64,000 nt of DNA. Source: Epiperipatus broadwayi (Eukaryota > Onychophora > Udeonychophora > Euonychophora > Peripatidae). Below, piece after piece: positions 51,778 to 62,165 of the stretch (position 1 is the first letter of the stretch; every line of letters begins with the position of its first letter). Made by a program: the position numbers and the translations under genes. The notes beneath the pieces are model-generated. The model ran no database searches and was not told the DNA's origin. It saw nothing but the letters and a program-made list of their open reading frames with translations. The stretch covers positions 2,604,001 to 2,668,000 of the forward strand of contig JAQFVV010006273.1 in the NCBI GenBank assembly GCA_028023455.1, in the 5' to 3' direction.

Positions 51778-53581
51778 AATTACGTATATTGCTTTAAAAA
51801 TACAGACATCGAGTCATAATATTATTACATATATACATAATTATATATATATATATATATTGTAACCAGTTGGCTTACATAGCATACACTAATATGGTGT
51901 ATGCATATATATACGTAAAATAAAGGAAAAGTAGAAATAAACACAGACAAAAATTATAGTAGATATTTTCTACATTTACTGAAATAGAAATAAATAAATA
52001 ATAACTCTGATTTAAAATATTGTTTTATAAATTAAATTTTTAAAAGGTCTGAATAAATATAAATATTGTATTATTATTATTATTATTATTCTGATTTTGA
52101 AATGTAAAAACACCATACTTATTTTTGGAATTTTTTAATTAATTAAACAAATTTTTTATCTATTAAAAATCCCCTAAGTAAAAACATGTATATAGATTCC
52201 AAGGGATTAGAGAGATAAAAATAAAATTCTGTTTTTAATCAAGGTGTTGTTATAACACCTCAGATGATTTTATAAAAAGAGCTGATAAAAAATATCAGCC
52301 AGTCTGAATAATAATTTTTATAAGAACGGTCAACTAAAAATTGGTTTCAATATTTTACTGCAACTTGATAAGGTGCAGCAGTTGGTTTTAGCTAACTATA
52401 GAGTTAGCAGTCCATCTACCATGAATTGATATAGCTGAAGACAGGACAGCAAATCCAGAGCTGCTAATATTTTCCTTCACAGGAGTTTTGATTTATTTGA
52501 AGCTGGGTCACTTCTAAATCAATAGCCTAAAAAATGAGGGCAAAATAGCTAGCGGATTCATACAGACCTCCTATGAAGATCTAAGAGAGTACAGTCCAGT
52601 AGCTGTCTTATAGTTTACTGTAGAGTTTTTATTCATGAAGCCAGGTTTACTTCAAATAGATCAACTAGCTGCTTAAATATGTTCTAGAAGACAGCTTGAC
52701 AATTGCTTGGACTACAAAAGGAAGCTCATGGTATGCCAACAAATTACTTGAATACTTTTCCCTGATGATGACAACAAATTACTGGAATTATATTTTTCTG
52801 ATGGACTAGAAACCAATCTTAACAAGAGAAAGCATGAAGAAATTGATGTACTTATGCTACTGTTTAACTATACATTAAGGGAACCACCGCTAAACACGTT
52901 GCGTATATATACAGTGAGTTATTTTATCATAATATTTCTTAAAATGACTTTTAAAATTATAAATTAATAACTTAAAGCAAAACAAGTAAATAATTTGCTT
53001 GAGTCAAATGTCTAAAAGAAAGATGATTTGATATATATTTAAAGAAATTGTTTTGGTAAATCTTTATTTAAAAAAATGACATTAAAAGAAGAATATACAA
53101 ATGCAAACATAATTTTGTTTGAATTAAAATCGTAAAGGCAACTCTTTTAAATTGGTCTAAGAATGCTGATAATTAATCAATAAGTACTTGTCAAACAAAA
53201 GTTGACTTTATGTAGTTTGATAAAAAAAAAAACTTATAAACTGAAATGAAATTTTAAATTGTATATTTTGTTTATACACATGTATATGTGTGAAATTTGT
53301 GTTTTCCAATTTAATTAATTATAAAAAATATATGTAATATTATTGTAACAAGTTGAAATAGATAAAAGTCAGTTTGCGTATATACACGCACACTCATATA
53401 TGTAAATTTTTAATGTTTTTTTTTGTGATTAAATGTCAATTCATTTTTTTAAAAATATTAATTGTATATACCTAAATTGTGCATCTGTGCGCATATACAT
53501 GTAAAGTTTAATCTTTTTTTTATAATCATTTTATGTTAATTGAAATGTATTCCTTGTATATTATAAAATGCACATCTGTAT

Positions 53582-53584
<3 letters not shown>

Positions 53585-53627
<43 letters not shown>

Positions 53628-53630
53628 ATA
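53585..53630 (+). repeat. (TA)n(TG)n microsatellite in the ABCC intron
   Basis: A TA run of about 34 bp followed by a short TG run. Confidence 0.9.
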
Positions 53631-54419
53631 GAAACTAATTAAGAAATAATGTAAATTGATGTAATAACATGAATTTTGTAGTAATATTGTAAATTACAGT
53701 GTAATGACTTTTATTATTGTGTACTTTTCAAAATCAAAATCCTTATAAGACCTTGATCATTTATTTTTTATTGTTATTAATAAACATTTAATTGTTAAAA
53801 ATGGTTTCTATCATCTCTTGATCACATACAGTAATAGATCTTGTGTTCTCTGGGCTAGATTCGTGCATGGATAAATGGGGATTTGTACTTAGTGCTTTGG
53901 GCATCCAGAGATGATCAATCATCATCCTGGTTGGCACAAAAGAGGATACTCTTTAAAGCTCATGCACTATATTTTATTTTAATTTATTCTTATTACAAGT
54001 TAAGTTCATAGTTGGCCAGAACAAGTGGCCTGAGCATTGATGATGATCAGCATGTTTTATTATCCTAGCATTATTGTTTAGATTTTTCTGGTTATGTATT
54101 TTAATGGATGGGCACTAAGCTGGTGCATCCAAGTTATGTTTAAATAATTGCCCAAGCTGGCAAAGGCTCAATAGGTAGCCTGGTCTACAGAAGACCCATT
54201 TCCAATCCAGTCACAAGATTGACTGTCGATTTATATTTTTACTGTATTGATTTATTGTACTGATTTGTTTATTCCCATCACTGGTGATGATGGATGGTTC
54301 TCTTCATATTTAATTATATTTACTTTGACTTATGATAATGCTGGTTGATATTTGATGATTAATTATTATAGTTGCTCTTCTGAGTTAACTTCTGATCTCT
54401 CAACAATGATCTCAGAGAT

Positions 54420-54625
54420 TTTCTAATTTCATACTTTTATAAATTACTTAAATATACTTTTTGTAAATATTTCATTTTAAATTGACAGTGGTGATGATAT
54501 TTTCCATCACAGATCTTTTGATTTCATGCTTCTCTTAAATATATCTTACTCACATATACTTTGTAAATTTATTCATATTTCATTTTAAATGGACTGGGAG
54601 TGATGATGATTTTGCCATCACCCAG
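54420..54625 (+). repeat. Diverged tandem duplication next to the ABCC signature exon, period about 109 bp
   Basis: ATTTCATTTTAAAT and GTGATGATG followed by CCATCAC recur about 109 bp apart. The second unit continues into a C-rich stretch that ends at a (TA) tract. Confidence 0.5.
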
Positions 54626-54747
54626 TTCAAATCCTTTCTGTACCTCCTATTACCCCCCATCCCGTTACAATATATATATACGTAATTATATATTATTACA
54701 TATATATATGTTTTAAAAATGCAATCCCTGAAAAGTAATTCTATTAC

Positions 54748-54861
54748 CTTACTATTCCGGAGAATGGCTCTTGCTAAGCAAATAAGTTGACGTTGACCGA
54801 CTGAAAAATTTTCACCATCATTTTCCACAATAGTTTGTAGTTGTTTAGCCTCACATTTTAC
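54748..54861 (-). CDS. ABCC5-like: ABC transporter subfamily C (ABCC5/MRP5-like), NBD2 exon with the ABC signature (antepenultimate exon)
   Basis: This internal coding exon is 114 nt (38 codons, phase 0 at both ends). On the minus strand it follows an AG acceptor and is followed by a GTAATA donor. It encodes the part of the second nucleotide-binding domain around the ABC signature: residues 18-25 read NFSVGQRQ and are followed by [10 protein letters not shown], the helix after the signature loop. The signature contacts ATP bound at the opposite Walker A site. The upstream part, [17 protein letters not shown], resembles ABCC5/11/12 (V-ENG-NFSVG) more than ABCC1 or ABCC4. ABCC proteins are membrane efflux pumps; MRP5 relatives export cyclic nucleotides and organic anions. 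The Walker A exon was not found between here and the window end, so the preceding intron is longer than about 9 kb or the exon lies outside. The subfamily call is firm; the ortholog call is tentative. Confidence 0.93.
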
Positions 54862-55308
54862 CTTAAATATATATATATAAAACATAGAAAAATATTTAAT
54901 TAAAAATGCATGCATAAACATATGTATGTATGTATATATATATATATTGGAGCAGTCAGTCTTAGCTTAAGATTGAGCTTCATAGTTCCATCTACTAACC
55001 TGTATTCAAACCCTATATCCCATCCCACTCCTTTTGTCAAATATAAATATTTTATGTATATATTTGAGATGTGTGCCTAAGTTATAAAATTTTAAATTTT
55101 AAATAACATTTTTTAAAATTATTAATTGTTTTTTATTAAATTAAAGTACATAGGTGCGGCTCAGATATATAAATATATATATATATATAAAACTTACTAA
55201 CAAAATATTGATTTTTTTAAATATTTTATTATACATCATTTTTAAACTTTTTCTTTTTAAATTGCTTTTTTTTTTATTAAACTGTATATTTTTATAAATT
55301 CCAAGATG

Positions 55309-55524
55309 GAAGATGCAACCGTTAATTGTCCAAAAATAATTAAAGGGTTGGAAACACTATTGTTTTAATCTGGGGGAGGTATCTTTAACTAAAGTTTTTA
55401 TTTAAAATAAAATGGTGATTAAGATTAAAGATTTTCTTTTGTTATAAACATTTCTGTCAAATCTATTTCTAATCTGAAAATAGATTTGAATTTATTTTTG
55501 GACATTATCTAATGTTGCATCTTC
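55309..55524. repeat. Inverted repeat, MITE-like
   Basis: The arms 55309-55342 (GAAGATGCAACCG, TTGTCCAAAAATAA) and 55489-55524 are inverted with small differences around a 146-bp AT-rich centre. Confidence 0.5.
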
Positions 55525-56899
55525 AAAAGCAATGGATAAAGAAAAGGTAAGAATTTTTGAGATTAGAGATTAGATTTTAAGCTAAAACTAGTAATTAAAA
55601 GCATTCCAGAAATACCTGGGCAGTGTATAAAATGGTCAGATTTTAAATCACCAACAATTATCTACTGAGAGAAGTGTGTTGTCATCAATACTCCATGCAA
55701 CTTTGAAATATAATATAATGATAGAGTAGACACCAATCATCTTTCAGACACTTTTGGGTCTTTTTCCTGCTAATGTACCATTTAACTGCTATCCTAAAAT
55801 GAAGGAAAGCCTAAAAATAGAACTCTGTAGTGCTAAATAGAACCTTGCTGTCACCAAGAAGAATTCATTTGGATCCTCAATTTGCCATGCATGAGCCATA
55901 CTTTAAAAAGGGACTCTTAAAATCGTGCAAAGTAAATTATTACAAACCACCACCATTGAAACTAAATCCAGCTTGCCTAATTAATCTTGAATTCTACTAT
56001 CAAGATTTCTCATGTATTATTTAACTTTGCCTTTTTTAAAAATATGTAAATTGAATTTTCTCTTAAATAATTTCTATAAATTTAATCCTATCTCATATGC
56101 TCTAACTTTCTTTAATTTTGGTGTGGACATTTATTTATAGTTATTTATTACTTGATTTTATATATACTTTTCTTATTATTATGCCAATCTCAAACAATCT
56201 GACAAACTGAATTTCTCAAATCTTTTCTTTCTCTTAAGTAAATCTTCCTCAATTAAGTTATTAATGTTATCTTAAAATATAATGTATTGTTAATTAGTAC
56301 GCTCACCAGATTGTTTTACGAGTCAACATTTTTTATGTTTTAGTATAAAAATTTGTTATTTTTTTAAACTCTGGATTCTAGCTGGGGAATCCAGAACTTT
56401 GGCTAATTAATGCTCTGAAATTGTTTAAAATAGTGTTTATTCAATTCTGAAAGTGTGACTTATTAATTGTTTTCTATATATAACTGCTAGTTATTTTCTT
56501 TTCCATACTCTTAAAATATCAAATACAGTACTTAAATATTCCAGTTATTATAAAATCAATGAAGGTGGGATTGATTTATTTTAAATAGCAGAAAAGGAGG
56601 GGGTCAAATCTTAATGTATATTTTATCAAATGAAATCTCTTTCTATATATATTCTAGTGGCATAGCATATTATTTATATAAATTATGGCATTCAAACAAG
56701 GGTCATCTATTTTAAAGCAGTAAATTATATTTCATGTCATTCATCCATACTGTGTTATTGACATTCAGCATATCTTCATGAATATATATATTACATACTT
56801 CTAATCTTCTAATCTGGGGTTGTGACAAGATCGAACCCATAGATTTCTTTTCAAGCCTTGTCCTGAGGATAGTTGACCTTCCCGGGACCATTTATTTCA

Positions 56900-57050
56900 T
56901 ATAAAAAGGCCTCTGGTGGTGATTCCCATAAGTCTGGCATACGCTATGCCTATCCACTTATTTTGTAGAAAAAGGTCTCTTGCATCGGTTATACCAGTAA
57001 AAGTCTGGGCCATATCATGCCTATCTACTTTTCTCTAAGCACTTCCCTAG
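56900..57050 (+). repeat. Diverged tandem duplication, period about 70 bp
   Basis: Two units share AAAAAGG-CTCT, AAGTCTGG-CATA, and ATGCCTATC-ACTT. No coding function is visible. Confidence 0.5.
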
Positions 57051-58040
57051 AAAAGGTGTTAAATTTTGTTTTTCATCCAGAAGCATGACCTTATCTTTGA
57101 GTTCTCTGCCTATGTCAATACTGCCTCTTATTTATATTGCTTATGACCTAATTTTAGTGCTGTAATAATATTAAAATTGCACTCTGCTCAATATATATAT
57201 AAATGCCAACTACTATTAGTTTTATTAATTAAATTTATTTCAATCTTACACAGTCCCACCGTCATAATGTATTACTGTATTTAAGAGTAATTGCCTAGGG
57301 GAAAATAAAGTGTTCTTTTTATCAGCACTAATTAAGAGAATTTTCATTAAATATTTTGTCATATAAATGTAATTTTCAAATGTGTGTTACTTATTTTCAT
57401 AATCGTAATGGCATGATAATAGTTTGTATTATATCTGTAATGAATCCCAGAATGCTCCCCAAAATCATATGTCGGTCACCATGTTTCAGAACCGTAAATC
57501 AAAGCGTTAATGGCAATATTATGTAATTCTTTGTAATATTTGATTGGCATTTTAATATTGGACTCACCAAAGATGTGTTTATTTATAATATATTATTTAG
57601 CTAATAAAGAAAATATGAGAAATATAACGTGAATGACAATACATAATTATCTATCATTTGGTAGACCACTTGCTCATTCATGCACATACTAATGTATGCA
57701 ATTAATTGTAAATAATTTGTCGCTATATTAAACTATATTTTTTTATTATTATCTAACTTGTTTGAGTAGTTCAAACTCATTTTTCTCAATTTCCAAACAT
57801 ACAGCATGTGTATACATATTTTAGTTAAGTCGTAGTTAATAGATGTCTCATTGTCTTCTCTGCTCTGCTAGTGGGCCAGATTTAAAATTAATTCTTGTGT
57901 GCCATCATTGTTATGGTATCCATTAGGTGTTTGATCTGGGGCTTAGAGAGTGGGTTCAAATCCAGGCTGGTCTTGACCTAGATCTTAGACTTGACTGAGT
58001 TTGAAGTACATTTTGTGAGTTCCAGCTCGTTTGATGGATC

Positions 58041-58148
58041 AACATGTTTTGACCAGTACAATATATATATATATTAAACTCTCTCAGTGCTATCAACATG
58101 TTTTGACCAGTACAATATATATATATATTAAACTCTCTCAGTGCTATC
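58041..58148 (+). repeat. Perfect 54-bp tandem duplication
   Basis: 58041-58094 and 58095-58148 are identical, including an internal (AT)7 tract. Perfect identity points to a very recent event or an assembly effect. Confidence 0.85.
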
Positions 58149-58174
58149 TTATATTGCTGACCACCTGATCACAT

Positions 58175-58220
58175 ACATGTTGAAAAGATAAATGACAACA
58201 TGTTGAAAAGATAAATGACA
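58175..58220 (+). repeat. Perfect 23-bp tandem duplication
   Basis: 58175-58197 and 58198-58220 are identical. It lies only 26 bp from the 54-bp tandem duplication. Confidence 0.85.
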
Positions 58221-59383
58221 ACCTTAGCATTAATATGGGCTTTGAACATTCCATCATCATATTTTCAATGAAATGGAAGGCTGAAGAGTTGTGGGTTGGA
58301 GTAGTTTGAATCCTGTCCATTAAAGTATGAAGATTGGCTATCTTAATATAAAGCTGAGTACTGTTTGTATATATGTGTGGAGATGGTAATCTGGACCAAC
58401 TGATAAGTGCTGGTTTAGCACGAAATACATTTATTGGTGATTATTTATCTTTTTAACTTGTATGTGAACAGGTAGATCAGCAATATAAGATGGCACTGAG
58501 AGTTATGGGTCATGTGAAAGTCTGAGTTCCAATCTTGCATATATTACATATATAAATGCAGAATGTAAGCCTGTACAATGTATTAAACTCTCTGTATTCA
58601 TAATGATTATTAATAATAATGAAGAAAATTGTAACAATTGGATACTCATAAATATTGAACAAATGATGGGAAATTATGCCTAAGAGACTATGATCTGGGT
58701 CATGGTAAAAGTACTGGTTTAGTATGAAATGCATTTTAGAAATCTTTTTTCTCTTTCAGATGTCTTTATTTGTGTTTCAAAAATGTGTGATGGTGGACAT
58801 TTTAAGTATAAATATATGGCATCAATTAATATGTAATAATTTTTAAAAACTGACAAAATTTCATATATTAATATATTTAATTATTAAAAATCTTATAATC
58901 CCAATGCATTCATCTATTATGCTTTTGTCATGGGATTAAACTGATTTGGTAAAACTTGAAATTTTTAAAAAAAAATCAAAATCACACTTTTTTTTACCTA
59001 GTTAGCTCATAAACAACTCAGTTAAACATTTTATTTCATTACAAGCTTCATGATATGCTAAAAATCATTTAGTAAAGTATTGTGTTAAGAGAACTAGATT
59101 AATACAAATTCTCTCATGCAGTAAGAGAATTTAAATATCACATAAACCAGATGCTCATGCCTGGGCATGAATCACACATCTACCTGATATTAGTGAGTGA
59201 AACTTACAAACTAACTATTAGCAATTAGTATCTACCCGGTAAGTAAGAACAGAATAAGAAGTGTAAGTGGCAAGAATATCATCTGTGTTACAGTTATGTA
59301 TAAGCAATTAAGGATATATATATATGTGTGTCATATTATTATTACTATTTGCGGGATATTCCGTGTAGTTAAAAAAGCTAAAT

Positions 59384-59423
59384 GCTGACGTTTCAGTACA
59401 ATATCAAGTACCTTCCTCAGAGC
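59384..59423 (-). ncRNA. Hammerhead-like ribozyme in the Penelope-like element, inverted left arm
   Basis: This is the minus-strand copy with the better core: CTGAGGA, GTAC/GTAC helix II, GAAA, then CGTC followed by AGC. The two-base CG helix III would need a dimer to be stable. Helix I is only three firm pairs next to the core. Confidence 0.65.
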
Positions 59424-59517
59424 GTTCTCTTTCTCAAATTATAATAAGAATACGCGTGAGATTTAAAATCGTTTTTATTGTTTTCTTTCTCCTCATATAT
59501 TTACTATGGAAATATAA

Positions 59518-60395
59518 AATAATAATCAATTACCTTTTTTAGATGTTTTGATTGAAAGAAGGGAAGATGGTTCTTTATCCCATGGTATATATAAAAATCC
59601 AACACACACTGGGAGATATCTGCATTTTTCCTCTCATCACCATCCTGCACAACTATTTTCAGTGGCAAAGACATTATTGGATAGAACAAAGAGACTTTCT
59701 GATGATAGTCATTTTCACCGGGACCTTTCTGCTACTAATAAAATGCTTCTTCATAATGGTTTTAATTACAACATTATTAATAGGGCTTATACATATAAAA
59801 AGAAAAAAGATTTTGATACATCAGAAATTAAGACAATTTTGCCATATATAAAAGGAGTAACTGATAGAATTGGTAACATTTTAAAGAAAAATAATATTCA
59901 CACAGTTTACACTACTTATAAAAAAATTAGTGAAATATTTCCACTTCCTAAAGATAAAATTGCTTTGGAGTGTCATGGTGTATATGAAATTCCATGTAGG
60001 GTCTGTTCACATACGTATATTGGACGACTAATCGTAGAATAAATATTAGAAAAGAACACATTCTGGCAGTCAGAGAAAAATCCAATTCATCAGCTATTTA
60101 TTCTCATATAAAATTAACAAATCATGATATCAATTTTGAAAAAACAAATATTTTAGTTAAAATTGAACAATATGACCAGAGATTGCTAAGAGAAGCTATA
60201 GAGATTTTTAAAAGGCCCAAGAGCATAAATGAACGATGTGAATTAAAGAAGATTAACAACATTTGGAAGAAGCTATTGGAAGAGAAAATAATTTTTAAAA
60301 CTTCTCAACCAATATATGAGGAGAAAGAAAACAATAAAAACGATTTTAAATCTCACGCGCATTCTTATTATAATTTGAGAAAGAGAACGCTCTGA
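59518..60395 (+). pseudogene. Penelope-like reverse transcriptase C-terminus plus GIY-YIG endonuclease (frameshifted)
   Basis: The open frame begins after a TAA at 59515 and reads LPFLDVLIERREDG, then PTHTGRYLHFSSHH, the conserved end of the Penelope-type reverse transcriptase. A linker with LPYIKGVTDRIG follows, then CHGVYEIPC and HTYIGR, the GIY-YIG nuclease core with a cysteine pair. At about 60018 one base appears to be lost: the frame ends at a TAA near 60040, while the -1 frame continues with NRRINIRKEHI and runs to YYNLRKRTL and a TGA at 60393-60395. The family nicks target DNA with GIY-YIG and primes reverse transcription there. This copy cannot act: it is truncated and frameshifted. 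Confidence 0.85.
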
Positions 60396-60427
60396 GGAAG
60401 GTACTTGATATTGTACTGAAATGTCAG
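60389..60427 (+). ncRNA. Hammerhead-like ribozyme in the Penelope-like element, right arm
   Basis: GCT (60389-60391) precedes CTGAGGA at 60392-60398, which fits CTGANGA. A GTAC/GTAC helix II follows with an eight-base loop, then GAAA at 60418-60421. TGTC and AGC come next, so GCT and AGC form a short helix I and cleavage would follow the C of GTC. The inverted arm has CGTC, so TGTC here looks like a CpG change. Penelope-like elements are known to carry such short-helix III hammerheads. The TGA stop of the ORF overlaps the CTGAGGA box. Confidence 0.65.
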
Positions 60428-61020
60428 CATTTAGCTTTTTTAATTACACGGAAAATCCTGCAAACAGTAATAATAATATGACATCTTTTATCCGTGAAAA
60501 TATTAGAATTAATATATACATATAGTAGAAATGGATATCTACTGGGATAAATACTACTCAAAGTAAGTTGCTAAGTGTGAGTGGAAGGGATAAGCATCAG
60601 CATCCTACTTATTTCTGGACAATAAAAACTTTATATATACAAACAGCCAGAAATAATAGTACATTAGCTCAAGAAAATTTTAATACACATAAATATTCTT
60701 TTTTCATGCCAATCTATTTTTCTTAAAACCGTAAACTTTTATAACTATGAAAAATAATCTTTCTTAATTTATTTAATCTGTATATGCAACATTTTATTGT
60801 ATCCAAAGGTTATTAATCTACATTATTTACATTAATGGGCAAATTGTTATTCTAATTCTTAATACATTGAAGGCTAGTGAAAATGATCATTATTAACTCT
60901 TACTGTAAAATAATTAACAAAATAATACAAAAAAAACTTTTAGCAAATGGTTACAGTTTGCAATAATTGGCCAGTTATTTGACTGAAGGTTTGTGATGAT
61001 GGTATATTAGATGTGATAAT

Positions 61021-61243
61021 ATATTGGACTATTTCCATTGTCTATCAATAAATGTTGAATGTATAGAAAATTTTGTACTTTTCAAATACAAACAACTTGT
61101 TACTACTAACACACAAATAACCTGTGTTATCTATTTGTGTGTTATTACTAACAAGTTGTTTCTATTTGAAAATTTTTAATAAAGTTTAAAATTTTCTATA
61201 CATTCAACATTTATTGATAGATAATGGAAATAGTCCAAAATAT
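61021..61243. mobile_element. Palindromic MITE-like element
   Basis: The inverted arms 61021 to about 61122 and about 61131-61243 begin ATATTGGACTATTTCCAT. The centre is a short palindrome around CACAAATAACC. A related half copy, with the preceding GAAGGTTTGTGATGATG, is at 10318-10440. Confidence 0.7.
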
Positions 61244-61359
61244 GGTTACATCAAATTGACCAGTTGTTTTGTTATAAATATTTCTTTTAATGTTATGCCA
61301 ACTGAGTCATGGCATGTCTAATAAAATTAAGCAACCCTCACCATTTGGATTTCTAAACA

Positions 61360-61384
61360 CACACACACACATATATATATATAT
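61360..61384 (+). repeat. (CA)n(TA)n compound microsatellite
   Basis: ACACAC followed by TATATA, just ahead of the 61.4 kb repeat. Confidence 0.88.
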
Positions 61385-61406
61385 CGGAGTGATAGTGGAG
61401 TCTTCT

Positions 61407-62165
61407 GTATCTGCCGTACAGGGCGCCACCAGGCTATTTGAACCTGGAAAATTTATACAGTAGGCAGATACGTACTGTTAAGATCTAATTTTTACATATA
61501 TATTTTATTCCGACCATCAGCCCATGCCATTAGCTCATGGAGACACAGAGATATATTTTCAATACTAAAAAAATATTTTTAAAAAAATAAATAAATAAGC
61601 CACTGCCAGTAATAACACACAAAAAACATTTATTGATGCTCATATATAAATATTTAAAATTGATGAATAAAATTTATCTTGCTTAGATTTTAATATTAAT
61701 TTTAATTTGCTTATTATTTTTTTAAAATGTAAATTATTAAGAAAGTCAGCACAGATGGACATTTTATAAAAGTTTGTTTTATAATGTTGAGTATAGATTG
61801 GCTACATAAATTTCTCAGTTAAAAAATTTTTCAACACAATCATTCAATCTCAGACTAAAAGTTCATAACCAGACCAATGTTTGCTTCCTGCTATACAAAA
61901 TGCAACCAATGCAATATGAAGATGCTAGCATAAAACCACACAGTCAGGAACGTGCATCTGCTGTGTGATGTTATTTGATAGATATGATCTTCATCCAGTA
62001 CAGGAATGTGTGTCTGTCTGGCAAAGGAATCATGTATTAAAGAGAAATGCTATGTATGAGGAAGAGCGGTCTATCTGCCAACTTATAGTCCCTATCCATA
62101 AGGCTTTTTTAAAAAGGGTTAATGTCACAGGAAATACATCTGTGTACATTACAATACCAGTTTTA
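61407..62165 (+). repeat. Dispersed repeat with a terminal hairpin, copy 2
   Basis: GTATCTGCC (61407-61415) pairs with the inverted GGCAGATAC (61463-61471). The intervening CAGGGCGCCACCAGGCTATT matches the 33.2 kb copy. The colinear downstream similarity includes ACCAATGCAATATG near 61910 and TAGCATAA near 61928. The ORF at 61965-62171 inside it has no recognisable product. Confidence 0.6.

Larger units (their letters stand above)
54862..59329 (-). other. DNA upstream of the ABCC signature exon, probably intron
   Basis: No further ABCC exon was recognised. It contains the inverted repeat at 55.3 kb, tandem repeats at 56.9 and 58.0 kb, and old repeat-like patches at 57.9-58.7 kb. Confidence 0.5.
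59330..60482 (+). mobile_element. Penelope-like element, 5'-truncated, with an inverted copy of its own 3' end
   Basis: The left arm 59330-59502 is an inverted repeat (about 173 bp) of the right arm 60311-60482. Between them lies the 3' part of a Penelope-like ORF read on the plus strand. The left arm is thus an antisense copy of the ORF end plus the 3' UTR, an arrangement known for Penelope-like elements. The outer ends match (TATTATTATTAC against GTAATAATAATA). Most of the reverse transcriptase is missing. No clear target duplication was found. Confidence 0.85.

Noticed and set aside
52762-52790. CTGATGATGACAAC as a possible hammerhead core
   Set aside because: No GAAA box at the right spacing and no helix II; only the first box matches.
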